Shown here in pieces: positions 17,455 through 26,300 of a stretch of DNA of 64,000 nucleotides. Numbering within the stretch: position 1 is the stretch's first letter; each line of letters starts with the position of its first letter. This stretch comes from an uncultured Roseburia sp. (GTDB taxonomy: Bacteria > Bacillota > Clostridia > Lachnospirales > Lachnospiraceae), in contig CANRSX010000002.1 of assembly GCA_947642555.1 (NCBI GenBank), positions 62,001 through 126,000 on the forward strand. The letters are read 5' to 3'. A program made the position numbers and the translations under genes. The notes beneath the pieces are model-generated. The model did not search any database. It was not told the DNA's origin and saw nothing but the letters and a program-made list of their open reading frames with translations.

Positions 17455-19095
17455 ATGCGAAGCGGACATAAGAGATTCATGAAAAAGAACATTATGTATC
17501 TGTTATGCCTGCTGACGGCATCCCTTTTTCTCGCGGTATTTTACAGCTGGATCATGCTGGGAAAGTACGAGAAGCAGGCAGGACAGAACCGGGATCTGCT
17601 TTTGGAATTTTACAGGAAATCCACGGATGAGGAGCTTGAGAGGCTGAACGGCCAGATCCTCATATTTCTGCTGGAGGATACGGATGTGAACGAACGGATT
17701 CCCCGGATCTGGGCGGATACGGACGGATTTCAGGAGATGATGCGTGTGAATGCCAGGAATGACGTAAACAGGCGTCTTCTGGAAATGAGCCGCTATTACG
17801 GGGAGCGCTATAATTTCTGGTATTATGACAGGGACAGGGGGATTTACTGTGAATCCGGAAACGGCACATATGAATCGAAGAGGCGGTTTCGTCAGACCGT
17901 GACAAAGCTTTGCGATGGAGATGCAATGCCCCTCACAAAACGGCAGCAATGGTTTCTGCTGGATGCGGGAGGGGAGCTTTTTGCCGTCTCGGCATATCAG
18001 GAGGACGGGCGCTATGCGGGATGTGAGATCCCTGCGGATGAACTGGCCCGGTCTCTTTACGATATGGAGGGCTCCGGCGTCTGGGAGATCTGCGTCAGAG
18101 CTTCTGAAATTCCGCCGGACAGCGAATATTCTGAGATCAGGCTGGAATATGCGGAATTTGATTTTTATCTTGCGGGCCCAAACGGGATGCAGCGGCAGGC
18201 GGACAGCTACAGAATTATTACATTTGTAATTGCAATGCTGATTACAGTGTTGCTCTTTTGGCTGATCTGGTTTGCCAGAGCCGGCGTGATAAAGCCGTTA
18301 CAGGTATTTTCGGAAAATATCCGCAGGTTCCGCGAGACGGGAAGCTTTGACATGAGAGGGATCTACGGTGAATTTGAGGAGACCGGACAGCTGCTGGAGG
18401 AGCTTTGGGAGGAGATCGGGCAGCTGAAGGTGAGCATCTATGAGGAGAGGCTGGAAAAACAGAAGGCGGAGCTGGATTACCTCTCCCTTCAGATCCGCCC
18501 TCATTTTTATATCAACTGTATGAGCAATATCTGCAGTCTTGCACGGATGAAATGCTACTATGAGATTGAAGATCTCACGATTTATGTATCCGATTATCTG
18601 CGGTCCGTCTTCCGCACGGGGATGGTGCCCGTGCCCCTTGAGGAAGAGCTGGAAAGTATCCGCAACTATCTGGAGATTCATAAGATCCTCTATCGGGACG
18701 GGCTGGAGTACGAGATCCTGGAGGAGGAGACGAAAGACTGCCGGATACCGCCTCTGGTCCTGCAGGTATTTGTGGAAAACTGTATCCGGCATACGGCGGA
18801 TGCCGTGGGGGAGCTTCGGATCCGGGTACACGCGTGGACAGAGAGCGGAAGGCCTGGGATGCTGCGGATCCGGATCGGGGATAACGGTCCCGGGTTTCCG
18901 GATGATATGACAGAGAGAGACTGGCGGAAGGATCAGTCGGCCTCTGACAGCCGGTTTCACGTCGGGCTTCGGAATGTGTTCACACGCCTGCAGCTGATGT
19001 ATGGGGACGCTGCGGGAATTATCCTTTCGAATAAGGAAGAGGGAGGCGCCTGCGCGGAGGTTTTTCTTCCCGCGGCGGATATGGAGGAGAGATGA
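17455..19095 (+). CDS. YesM-family sensor histidine kinase
   Basis: An N-terminal membrane helix (IMYLLCLLTASLFLAVFYSWIML), an extracytoplasmic sensor of about 210 residues and a second helix (IITFVIAMLITVLLFWLIWF) lead into a HAMP region. A His_kinase (HisKA_5) box, LDYLSLQIRPHFYINCMSNICSLARM, and an ATPase domain (IRIGDNGPGFPDD, VGLRNVFTRLQLMYG) follow. The usual motif is QINPHFLYN; here RPHFYIN keeps the His. It probably senses sugar, directly or via the binding protein, and signals to the AraC-type regulator whose ATG overlaps its stop (ATGA-like, 19092-19095). The second Met (MKKNIMYLL) is an alternative start. Confidence 0.9.
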   Translation: MRSGHKRFMKKNIMYLLCLLTASLFLAVFYSWIMLGKYEKQAGQNRDLLLEFYRKSTDEELERLNGQILIFLLEDTDVNERIPRIWADTDGFQEMMRVNARNDVNRRLLEMSRYYGERYNFWYYDRDRGIYCESGNGTYESKRRFRQTVTKLCDGDAMPLTKRQQWFLLDAGGELFAVSAYQEDGRYAGCEIPADELARSLYDMEGSGVWEICVRASEIPPDSEYSEIRLEYAEFDFYLAGPNGMQRQADSYRIITFVIAMLITVLLFWLIWFARAGVIKPLQVFSENIRRFRETGSFDMRGIYGEFEETGQLLEELWEEIGQLKVSIYEERLEKQKAELDYLSLQIRPHFYINCMSNICSLARMKCYYEIEDLTIYVSDYLRSVFRTGMVPVPLEEELESIRNYLEIHKILYRDGLEYEILEEETKDCRIPPLVLQVFVENCIRHTADAVGELRIRVHAWTESGRPGMLRIRIGDNGPGFPDDMTERDWRKDQSASDSRFHVGLRNVFTRLQLMYGDAAGIILSNKEEGGACAEVFLPAADMEER

Positions 19096-20684
19096 ATATT
19101 CTGCTGGTGGATGACAATATCAATGTTCTGGAAAGTCTGCAGAGGGGGATAGACTACAGACAGCTTGGAATTGAAAAGGTGTATACAGCTTCTGACAGCG
19201 CATCGGCCAGAGAGATCCTGGAGAAAATTTCGATTCAGATTCTGCTTACGGATATTGAAATGCCCGGCGGATCCGGAATCGAGCTGCTCCGCTGGGTAAA
19301 TGAAAAAGATATGGGAGTTGTTACCCTGTTCTGCACCAGCTATGCGGATTTTAATTATGCCAGGAAGGCGGTTGAGCTGCACTGCTTCGATTATTATCTG
19401 AAGCCGGTTGCCTTTGACCGGCTGTCAGAGATTTTAAAAAAGGCGGTCGATCAGGTGACGGAGCAGAACCGTACCCGGGAATATTTTAAATACGGACAGT
19501 ACTGGCTGGACAATCAGAAAAACCGGAAGGACAGCTTCTGGCGTTATCTTTTGTTCCGGGTGCTGGAGCCGGATTCCGAGGAGCTTCAGGAAATACTGGC
19601 CCGGGAGCAGACCGGATATCTGCCGGGCGAGCGTTTTGATCTGTGGCTGTTTTCCTTTTCTCACGATGCGGGGACATTTTTTAAGATGACGGCGACCATG
19701 CGGGAATTCGTGTTTCAGAATATCTGTGAGGAGATACTCGGGCAGGAGAGACTTCTCCCCGAGAGTATTCTGTGGTACGAGGAGGATATGGCAGTCGGGA
19801 TAACCCGCGGGGGAAGCACGAAGGAACAGCTGTCACGGATTGCGGCGACCCTGATCCGGGCAGGAAAGACATATCTGAAATGTGACGTAAATATTTTCTG
19901 CGCCGATAATATGGAGCTTTCCCGGATGCGCAGCGGATTAAACCGTCTGGAGGCCATTCAGAGGGAGAATCAGGAGCGTTCTGTCTTCCTTCTTGAGAGG
20001 GAGTATCAGAAAAAAGAGCTGCCGCCCAGAGAGCCCGGGATACGAAAATGGGAACCCCTGATCCTTGCAGGAAACGCAGAAGAATTCTCAGGGCATCTGA
20101 AACTTTATCTAACTACTCTTGAAGAAAACAAGCAGATAAGCGGTGACGTGATGAAAGCCATGGAGCTTGATTTTATGCAGATGGTATATCACCGCCTGAA
20201 TGAAAAGCAGGTGGAGGCCCACAGAGTTTTCTGTACGGATGAATACGAATATTTAAGAAGCCGCTGTATCAGATCAAAAGAATTTTTCCTGCGCTATGTC
20301 CGCTATGTGCTGGAGATTACGGAGCAGGCAGTACAGGCGATTGAAGCGAGCGAGACGATCGCGGACCGGCTGAGGCTGTTCATGGAATCACATTTCAGCG
20401 AGGATATCACCAGGGACCGGCTGGCGGAGGTTGCGTATTTAAACCCCGATTATATGTCGCGCCTGTTTAAAAAAGAGACCGGTCAGTCCTTTAACGATTA
20501 CCTTTTAGAGATCCGGATGAAAAAGGCAGCGCAGCTTCTGGCCCACTCGGAGGAATCCATTTACCGGATTGCCCAGTGCGTGGGCTATGACAATTTCTCC
20601 TACTTTTCCCGATTATTTAAAAATTACAGCGGGTTATCGCCAAAAGAATACCGAAACAGCAAAATAAAGAACGAACCTATGTGA
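19092..20684 (+). CDS. YesN-type response regulator with AraC DNA-binding domain
   Basis: The receiver domain begins MNILLVDDNINVLESLQRGIDYR, with the phosphoacceptor Asp in ILLTDIEMPGGSGIELL and the Lys in YLKPVAFDRL. A long middle region leads to a C-terminal AraC double helix-turn-helix (DRLAEVAYLNPDYMSRLFKKETGQSFNDYLLEIRMKKAAQLL and SIYRIAQCVGYDNFSYFSRLFKNYSGLSPKEYR). Co-translated with the YesM-type kinase, it should activate the importer genes when the sugar is present. It may also act on the divergent GH140/esterase promoters. No binding site could be assigned with confidence. Confidence 0.92.
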   Translation: MNILLVDDNINVLESLQRGIDYRQLGIEKVYTASDSASAREILEKISIQILLTDIEMPGGSGIELLRWVNEKDMGVVTLFCTSYADFNYARKAVELHCFDYYLKPVAFDRLSEILKKAVDQVTEQNRTREYFKYGQYWLDNQKNRKDSFWRYLLFRVLEPDSEELQEILAREQTGYLPGERFDLWLFSFSHDAGTFFKMTATMREFVFQNICEEILGQERLLPESILWYEEDMAVGITRGGSTKEQLSRIAATLIRAGKTYLKCDVNIFCADNMELSRMRSGLNRLEAIQRENQERSVFLLEREYQKKELPPREPGIRKWEPLILAGNAEEFSGHLKLYLTTLEENKQISGDVMKAMELDFMQMVYHRLNEKQVEAHRVFCTDEYEYLRSRCIRSKEFFLRYVRYVLEITEQAVQAIEASETIADRLRLFMESHFSEDITRDRLAEVAYLNPDYMSRLFKKETGQSFNDYLLEIRMKKAAQLLAHSEESIYRIAQCVGYDNFSYFSRLFKNYSGLSPKEYRNSKIKNEPM

Positions 20685-20780
20685 CACAAACCGCTATTTT
20701 TTCCGCCGGTTTTCCACCATAATCAGAAAATCCGGAATCGTTCCGGAAATTACGGTTGGAAAAGGAGAGATACGGGTTTG

Positions 20781-21512
20781 ATGAAACGATACGGAAGACG
20801 CTCCTTCTGCGGCAGGGGCGTACACAGGGCTTCTAAAAAGGCAAAGCGGCGAATAAATATAAAAGAAGACCTGACGGGAGCCTTAACATTGTCGCCGGAG
20901 AATTTATTGGAGGAAGAACTGGAAAACCCGATGGTACAGCTTCGCTATACCTATGCGATGGATGTGATCCGGGCGAAGCTTCGGCTGATTCATGCGGATC
21001 TGACCGCGCAGAGCCGCCGCCCGGTCATCCGCAACCTGTCGTCGCGGATCAAGACCGCGGAGAGCATCGGCAGAAAGCTGGTAAAAAAGCAGCATGAAAT
21101 ATCGTTTGAGACGGCGGTCGCCACACTGAACGACATTGCCGGCATCCGTGTGGTCTGTTACTTCTGCGACGATATCTACCGGGTGGCCGCAGCGATCCGC
21201 GAGCAGAAGGATCTTCGTGTGATCAAGGAAAAGGATTATGTGAAACGCCCCAAAAAAAGCGGCTATCAGAGCGTGCATCTGATCGTGGGGGTGCCCGTAA
21301 CCTATCGGGATAAGACGCAGGAGATCCGCGTCGAGGTGCAGATCCGCTCGTTTGCCATGGATTACTGGGCGGAGCTGGACACGCAGATGTGCTATAAAAA
21401 GAATACCGCGCAGATTCTGCATGTGGAGCGCGAGACGAAAAGCTACTCGGATCTGATCGCCGAGGTGGACAATAAGATGCTCGAGCTGCGCAGGCAGATT
21501 GAGGACATGTAA
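20781..21512 (+). CDS. Small alarmone synthetase, RelA/SpoT synthetase domain
   Basis: The single synthetase domain includes FETAVATLNDIAGIRVVCYFCDDIY, the G-loop-like KRPKKSGYQSVHLIV and EVQIRSFAMDYWAELDTQMCYKKN. Such enzymes transfer pyrophosphate from ATP to GDP or GTP to make (p)ppGpp. There is no hydrolase domain, so it is a RelQ/RelP-like protein. It has an unusual basic N-terminal extension (MKRYGRRSFCGRGVHRASKKAKRRINIK) ahead of the helical start. A TTG three bases earlier (20778) is an alternative start; both lie behind AAAGGAGAGA. It stands alone between the sugar locus and rpsF. Confidence 0.88.
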   Translation: MKRYGRRSFCGRGVHRASKKAKRRINIKEDLTGALTLSPENLLEEELENPMVQLRYTYAMDVIRAKLRLIHADLTAQSRRPVIRNLSSRIKTAESIGRKLVKKQHEISFETAVATLNDIAGIRVVCYFCDDIYRVAAAIREQKDLRVIKEKDYVKRPKKSGYQSVHLIVGVPVTYRDKTQEIRVEVQIRSFAMDYWAELDTQMCYKKNTAQILHVERETKSYSDLIAEVDNKMLELRRQIEDM

Positions 21513-21531
21513 AATTTTTCCCGAAACCCTC

Positions 21532-21560
21532 TTGAAATATGCCGGAAAACATGCTATAGT
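21532..21560 (+). promoter_or_regulatory. Promoter of the rpsF-ssb-rpsR operon
   Basis: TTGAAA (21532-21537) and TATAGT (21555-21560) with a 17-base spacer lie 90 bases upstream of the rpsF start, leaving a leader of about 80 bases. In many Firmicutes this leader binds S6:S18 for feedback; I could not fold it reliably here. Confidence 0.7.
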
Positions 21561-21650
21561 AATTGCTCGTGATATATGATCAATTCCTTGCTCGCCAGCA
21601 CTGCCGCCCGGCAGGATGGACGGGCCAGAGACCAGAAGGAGGAAATTCGC

Positions 21651-21941
21651 ATGAACAAGTATGAGTTAGCACTCATTGTCAGCGCTAAGATTGAGGATGA
21701 CGCGCGGACAGCTGTAGTGGAGAAGGCAAAAGAGTACATTACTCGTGCCGGAGGAACTGTGACAGAGGTGGAGGACTGGGGCAAGAAGAGACTCGCCTAT
21801 GAGATCCAGAAGATGAACGAGGGCTATTACTACTTTATCCAGTTTGATGCAGATACGACGGTTCCGGCAGCGGTAGAGCGTGACGTTCGTATTATGGACA
21901 ACATTCTTCGATTCTTATGCGTTAGAAAAGACGAGGCATAA
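21651..21941 (+). CDS. rpsF: 30S ribosomal protein S6
   Basis: The 96-residue protein MNKYELALIVSAKIEDDARTAVVEKAKEYITRAGG...VEDWGKKRLAYEIQKMNEGYYYFIQF is a clear S6, which binds 16S rRNA with S18 in the platform of the small subunit. The track's 75-base N-terminal extension is rejected, because the ATG at 21651 follows AGAAGGAGGAAATTCGC. It is the first gene of the conserved rpsF-ssb-rpsR operon. Confidence 0.97.
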   Translation: MNKYELALIVSAKIEDDARTAVVEKAKEYITRAGGTVTEVEDWGKKRLAYEIQKMNEGYYYFIQFDADTTVPAAVERDVRIMDNILRFLCVRKDEA

Positions 21942-21959
21942 ACAGAGAGGAAATCAATT

Positions 21960-22406
21960 ATGAATAGAGTAATTCTGATAGGAAGACTGACCAGGGATCC
22001 GGAAGTGCGTTATTCGCAGGGAGATCAGGCGACAGCGGTGGCACGTTATACGCTGGCGGTTGACAGGAGATTTAAGAGAGACGGGGATCAGCAGACGGCT
22101 GATTTTATCCAGTGTGTGGCGTTCGGACGCGCCGGTGAATTCGCGGAGCGCTATCTGCGCAAGGGCACCAAGATCGCGGTGACCGGACGGATTCAGACCG
22201 GGAGCTATACGAACCGCGAGGGACAGCGCGTGTACACCACGGACGTTGTCGTGGAGGATCATGAGTTTGTGGAGGGCAGGAATGCCGGCGGGGATAATTC
22301 CGGTTCCGGTTATACGCCTGCGGACAGACCGTCGCCCGGCAGTGCGGCAGGGGACGGCTTCATGAATATTCCGGACGGGATAGATGAAGAGTTACCATTC
22401 AATTAA
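21960..22406 (+). CDS. ssb: Single-stranded DNA-binding protein
   Basis: An OB fold of about 105 residues ([74 protein letters not shown]) is followed by a Gly/Pro/Ser linker. The acidic tip IDEELPFN docks partner repair and replication proteins. It coats single-stranded DNA. It lies between rpsF and rpsR as in most Firmicutes, with a good GAGAGGAAATCAATT ribosome site. Confidence 0.97.
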   Translation: MNRVILIGRLTRDPEVRYSQGDQATAVARYTLAVDRRFKRDGDQQTADFIQCVAFGRAGEFAERYLRKGTKIAVTGRIQTGSYTNREGQRVYTTDVVVEDHEFVEGRNAGGDNSGSGYTPADRPSPGSAAGDGFMNIPDGIDEELPFN

Positions 22407-22426
22407 CAGAACAGGAGGATACAGGC

Positions 22427-22690
22427 ATGGCTTACAATAAAGCGGCGGACAAGGAAGGCGCTCCGGCAAAGAGACGCCCGATGCATAGAAGAAAAAAAGT
22501 TTGCGTATTCTGTGGCAAGGACAACGTGATCGATTACAAGGACACGAACAAGCTTAAGAGATACATCTCCGAGAGAGGGAAGATCCTTCCCCGCAGAATT
22601 ACGGGCAACTGTGCAAAGCATCAGAGAGCTCTGACGGTCGCGATCAAGAGAGCGCGTCACGTGGCGCTGATGCCGTATGTTTGCGATTAA
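22427..22690 (+). CDS. rpsR: 30S ribosomal protein S18
   Basis: The 87-residue basic protein contains [63 protein letters not shown], the standard S18 sequence including a cysteine-bearing N-terminal segment (CVFC). It pairs with S6 in the 30S platform. It is the last gene of the operon, and a strong terminator follows 13 bases later. Confidence 0.97.
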   Translation: MAYNKAADKEGAPAKRRPMHRRKKVCVFCGKDNVIDYKDTNKLKRYISERGKILPRRITGNCAKHQRALTVAIKRARHVALMPYVCD

Positions 22691-22703
22691 TACGGTATGA
22701 GAG

Positions 22704-22733
22704 ATTCCGGGACTTATGTCCCGGAATTTTTTT
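22704..22733 (+). terminator. Terminator of the rpsF-ssb-rpsR operon
   Basis: A perfect 10-bp stem ATTCCGGGAC/GTCCCGGAAT with loop TTAT runs straight into a run of T residues. Confidence 0.95.
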
Positions 22734-22771
22734 CGACTTCTAAAGGTTTCCTTAAAATTCAGAGAAGATAC

Positions 22772-22800
22772 TTGGCATTTTTGCCTCAATCAGATAAGAT
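22772..22800 (+). promoter_or_regulatory. Promoter of the lipoprotein gene
   Basis: TTGGCA (22772-22777) and TAAGAT (22795-22800) are 17 bases apart, 78 bases upstream of the lipoprotein start and just past the preceding terminator. Confidence 0.6.
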
Positions 22801-22877
22801 AGTGATCATCAGGTCGTCGGCCGCCCGGAGAACGTGGTCCGGCGGCGCGCGGAACGGACAGGAAGAGAGGGTGCGGC

Positions 22878-23528
22878 ATGAAAAAATACGGCTGTGTGAT
22901 ATTGGGAATAGCGATACTGGCCCTGTTGCCCGGAGGCTGTGGGATCAGACGGACGGAGAGCGGAGAGGAAGCCGGGCCGCAGGAGGAGCATTTTCTGTCC
23001 GCAGAGGAGGATGAGACTGTGGCGGTGGTCCGCGAGGAATTCAGCGAGACGGAGCCTTACCCCGAACTTGCGGCATTTCTGGCGGATTACTATCAGATTC
23101 CGGCGGACGAGCAGGCAGAAATCCGCTATTATTACAACTACGCTGATCTGAATGAGGACGGGACGGACGAGCTGTTTGCGTTTGTCATCGGGGATTATGT
23201 GGAGGTGGACAACGGAAACCCGGCGCTGATCCTCACTGTGGAGCAGGCAGAGTTTACCGTGCTCGAATCCTTTGCCGGGATCCACACGCCGGTTCTGATC
23301 ATGGAGGAAAAAGAAAACGGCTGGCACATGATCCGGTATCAGGAGTACGGCGGGGAGGAGGACGGCTACCGGATCTGCCGCTACAATCCAGAGGGAGGGT
23401 ATCAGACGGATATTACAGAAGTAGTCGAGGAGCCGGAAGCGGTGAGCGGCACACAGATCCTCTCCAATAATCTGATCGACGACCTTGATCAGGGGCGCTA
23501 TCTGACGCTCGCTCCTGCGTCGGAATAG
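22878..23528 (+). CDS. Putative lipoprotein of unknown function
   Basis: The N-terminus MKKYGCVILGIAILALLPGGCGIRR is a signal peptide ending in a slightly atypical lipobox (LPGGC). About 190 acidic residues follow, with YYNYADLNEDGTDELFAFVIGDYVEVDNGNPALILTVEQAEFTVLESF. The DLNEDGTDELF stretch resembles calcium-binding or VCBS/FG-GAP-like loops seen in many Lachnospiraceae lipoproteins that read an activity or content value. No enzymatic motif is visible. It is probably anchored outside the membrane. It interrupts the otherwise conserved rpsR-gdpP neighbourhood and has its own promoter. Confidence 0.75.
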   Translation: MKKYGCVILGIAILALLPGGCGIRRTESGEEAGPQEEHFLSAEEDETVAVVREEFSETEPYPELAAFLADYYQIPADEQAEIRYYYNYADLNEDGTDELFAFVIGDYVEVDNGNPALILTVEQAEFTVLESFAGIHTPVLIMEEKENGWHMIRYQEYGGEEDGYRICRYNPEGGYQTDITEVVEEPEAVSGTQILSNNLIDDLDQGRYLTLAPASE

Positions 23529-23579
23529 ACGGCCGCCCCGGCGGCATAACCGGTTTTCGCAAATTCGGACAAAAAATAC

Positions 23580-23608
23580 TTTATATCGGACGGCGGAAAT
23601 GGTATAAT
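23580..23608 (+). promoter_or_regulatory. Extended -10 promoter of gdpP
   Basis: TGGTATAAT (TG at 23600, TATAAT at 23603-23608) with a weaker -35 TTTATA at 23580-23585, spacer 17, lies about 50 bases before the gdpP start. Confidence 0.65.
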
Positions 23609-23658
23609 TTTAATGATTGACTTCGATATGAGTAATTTTTCAGGACGGAGGCCGGAAT

Positions 23659-25713
23659 TTGAAAAATAATACAAAGAAGCTGCGGGGGAAGCTGCGCACT
23701 TATCTGCGCCTGCCATTGATGCTGACGCTTCTCCTCATAGCGATAAATGTGCTGGTTTACACGAAGGACACGCTTTCGGGCGCGCTGATCTCTGTATTTG
23801 TACTGTTGTATTTTCTGATCACGCTCTTTACGTATGCGCATAATAAGCCGCTGATCACGGATGCGCTGATCAATTTTGCGACACAGTACGGGACCGTGCA
23901 GAAGCAGCTGCTGAATGAATTTGAGATCCCGTACGCCCTGCTTGATTACAACGGCAGGTTTTTGTGGGTCAACAGGCAGTTTACGGAGATTACCGGAAAG
24001 GACAAAAACTACCACAAATCCGTGACAACGGTTTTCCCGACCCTGACCAGGGAGCTTCTGCAGCGCGAGGATGCGGTACAGACGATCAATCTGACGCTGG
24101 AAGAGCGGTACTACCGCGTTTCTATGAAGCGGCTGTATTTTGACGCTGAGATCACGGACGATACCATGGTTCCGATCGACGAGGGCGGAGAGTATCTGAC
24201 CGCGCTTTACCTGTTTGATGAGACGGAGCTCAACCGGTGTTTTCGTGAGAATGAAGAGCAGCAGATGGTCGCGGGCCTGATCTATATTGACAATTACGAT
24301 GAGGCATTAGACAGCATAGAGGATGTCAAGCGATCCCTTCTGACCGCGCTGATCGAGCGGAAGATAAACAAATATTTTACCGGGATTGACGCGCTGGTCC
24401 GCAAGATCGAAAAGGACAAGTATTTTGTGGTATTTAAGAACAAATATTTAGAGCAGCTGCGGGAAGACCGCTTCAGTATCATCGAGGACGTGAAGAGCGT
24501 TAAGGTCGGAAACGAGATGGCCGTGACCTTAAGCATCGGACTCGGTGCGGGCGGCGGAAGCTATACCAAGAATTACGAGTATGCCAGGATGTCCATTGAC
24601 CTTGCGCTTGGGCGCGGCGGCGATCAGGTGGTGGTCAGGAACAGCGAAGACATATCCTACTACGGCGGCAAGACGAAGCAGGTTGAGCGGAATAACCGCG
24701 TAAAGGCGCGTGTGAAGGCGCACGCGCTGCGGGAAGTGATTGAGAGCCGGGAGCATGTGATGATCATGGGGCACAGCATCAGCGATGTGGACGCCCTTGG
24801 CGCGGCGATCGGGATCTACTGTGCGGCACGGGTACTCGGAAAGAAAGCGCAGATCGTCTTAAACGAGATTACCTCTTCCCTGCGCCCGCTGGTGGAGGGC
24901 TTTACCGAGGAGCGGGGATACCCGCCGGATCTTTTTGTCCGAAACGACGAGGCGGTCCTGCTGACGAACCGCAACACGTTGGTGATGGTGGTGGACGTCA
25001 ACCGTCCGAGCTATACGGAGTGTCCGGAGCTTCTGCGCAGAACGGATACGATCTGTGTGTTTGACCATCACAGACAGGGCAGCGAGGTGATCGAGAATCC
25101 GGTGCTTTCCTATGTGGAGCCGTATGCGTCGAGCGCCTGCGAGATGATCGCTGAGGTATTGCAGTATTTTTCCGAAAATATCCGGTTAGAACCGCATGAG
25201 GCGGACTGTATTTACGCGGGTATCCTGATCGATACCAACAACTTTATGACAAAGACAGGCGTCCGCACATTTGAGGCGGCTGCGTATTTAAAAAGGGCCG
25301 GGGCTGAGGTCACCAGGGTCCGCAAGCTGCTGCGCGACGATATGACGGCGTACAAGGCGAGAGCGGAGGCGGTGCGCAATGCGGAGGTATACCGGGGAGC
25401 GTATGCGATCTCGATCTGCCCGGCGGATGATGTCGAGAGTCCGACCATTGCCGGCGCGCAGGCGGCCAATGAGCTGTTAAATATTGTCGGCATCAAGGCG
25501 TCGATTGTCCTGACCGAATACCAGGGCAAGGTATACGTCAGCTCGAGGTCGATCGACGAGGTCAACGTACAGCTGATCATGGAGCGTCTGGGCGGAGGCG
25601 GGCACCTGAACGTGGCCGGCGCGCAGCTGACAAACTGTACGGTGCAGCAGGCGAAGCGCATGGTTCAGAATACCATTGACGAGATGATAAAAGAAGGAGA
25701 TATCGCAGGGTGA
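23659..25713 (+). CDS. gdpP: Cyclic-di-AMP phosphodiesterase GdpP (YybT)
   Basis: Two N-terminal membrane helices (LMLTLLLIAINVLVY, ALISVFVLLYFLITLF) lead into a PAS-like segment (EFEIPYALLDYNGRFLWVNRQF) and a degenerate GGDEF region (GLIYIDNYDEALDSIEDVKR). A DHH phosphoesterase (VMIMGHSISDVDALGAAIGIY, VVDVNRPSYTE, CVFDHHRQGSE) and a DHHA1 end (ERLGGGGHLNVAGAQL) complete it. Family members hydrolyse c-di-AMP to pApA. The start is TTG behind GGAGGCCGGAAT. Its stop overlaps the GTG of rplI, and the gdpP-rplI-dnaB order is conserved in Firmicutes. The 684-residue length is normal. Confidence 0.95.
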   Translation: MKNNTKKLRGKLRTYLRLPLMLTLLLIAINVLVYTKDTLSGALISVFVLLYFLITLFTYAHNKPLITDALINFATQYGTVQKQLLNEFEIPYALLDYNGRFLWVNRQFTEITGKDKNYHKSVTTVFPTLTRELLQREDAVQTINLTLEERYYRVSMKRLYFDAEITDDTMVPIDEGGEYLTALYLFDETELNRCFRENEEQQMVAGLIYIDNYDEALDSIEDVKRSLLTALIERKINKYFTGIDALVRKIEKDKYFVVFKNKYLEQLREDRFSIIEDVKSVKVGNEMAVTLSIGLGAGGGSYTKNYEYARMSIDLALGRGGDQVVVRNSEDISYYGGKTKQVERNNRVKARVKAHALREVIESREHVMIMGHSISDVDALGAAIGIYCAARVLGKKAQIVLNEITSSLRPLVEGFTEERGYPPDLFVRNDEAVLLTNRNTLVMVVDVNRPSYTECPELLRRTDTICVFDHHRQGSEVIENPVLSYVEPYASSACEMIAEVLQYFSENIRLEPHEADCIYAGILIDTNNFMTKTGVRTFEAAAYLKRAGAEVTRVRKLLRDDMTAYKARAEAVRNAEVYRGAYAISICPADDVESPTIAGAQAANELLNIVGIKASIVLTEYQGKVYVSSRSIDEVNVQLIMERLGGGGHLNVAGAQLTNCTVQQAKRMVQNTIDEMIKEGDIAG

Positions 25714-26156
25714 AAGTTATATTATTAGAAGATGTTAAAGCATTGGGAAAAAAAGGCGACGTGGTAAATGTAAGCGACGGGTACGCTAGAAATGCGCTGC
25801 TCCCCAAGAAGCTCGGGGTGGAGGCAAATGCGAAGAATTTAAACGATTTAAAGCTTCAGAACCGGCATGCGGAGCGCGTGGCGCAGGAGAATTACGAGGC
25901 AGCGCTTGCGCTTGCGAAGCAGCTTGAGGATAAGAAGGTAACGGTAAAGATGAAAGGCGGAGAGGGAGGACGCACCTTCGGGTCCGTCTCCACAAAAGAG
26001 ATCGCCGCGGCGGTAAAAGATCAGATCGGACTTGAGCTGGACAAGAAGAAGATGCAGCTCCCGGAACCGATTAAGTCCTTCGGGATGACAGAGGTATCGA
26101 TCCGCCTGCACCCAAAGGTGACCGGGACATTTACGGTACATGTTGTGGAGGAGTGA
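25710..26156 (+). CDS. rplI: 50S ribosomal protein L9
   Basis: MKVILLEDVKALGKKGDVVNVSDGYARNALLPKKLGVEA is the L9 N-terminal RNA-binding domain; the long connecting helix and C-terminal domain (GRTFGSVSTKEIAAAVKDQIGLELDKKKMQL) follow, 148 residues in all. It starts with GTG overlapping the gdpP stop codon by four bases (GTGA), so translation is coupled. Confidence 0.97.
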   Translation: MKVILLEDVKALGKKGDVVNVSDGYARNALLPKKLGVEANAKNLNDLKLQNRHAERVAQENYEAALALAKQLEDKKVTVKMKGGEGGRTFGSVSTKEIAAAVKDQIGLELDKKKMQLPEPIKSFGMTEVSIRLHPKVTGTFTVHVVEE

Positions 26157-26167
26157 GCAGGATGACG

Positions 26168-26200
26168 GACCGGTGTGTCGGCACACCGGTCTGTTTTTTT
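26168..26200 (+). terminator. Terminator after rplI
   Basis: GACCGGTGTG-TCGG-CACACCGGTC is a perfect 10-bp stem followed by TGTTTTTTT. It separates gdpP-rplI from dnaB, so dnaB may have a separate promoter or rely on read-through. Confidence 0.92.
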
Positions 26201-26203
26201 ATA

Positions 26204-26277
26204 ATAAACCGGCCCGTGTAGTGCAGCGGCGTATTTGCAGTAAGCCGGCCCACGGAACGCAGCGGCGTCTGCCGGAT
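26204..26277. repeat. Imperfect direct repeat between rplI and dnaB
   Basis: Two adjacent segments of about 36 bp share TAARCCGGCCC and GCAGCGGCGT (AAACCGGCCCGTGTAGTGCAGCGGCGT and AAGCCGGCCCACGGAACGCAGCGGCGT, differing mainly in the middle). Function unknown. Confidence 0.5.
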
Positions 26278-26300
26278 CGGATGTCAGGAGGAGAAATGCC

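Noticed and set aside
22809-23327. 172-residue minus-strand ORF
   Set aside because: It is opposite the lipoprotein gene, which has a promoter, ribosome site and signal peptide.
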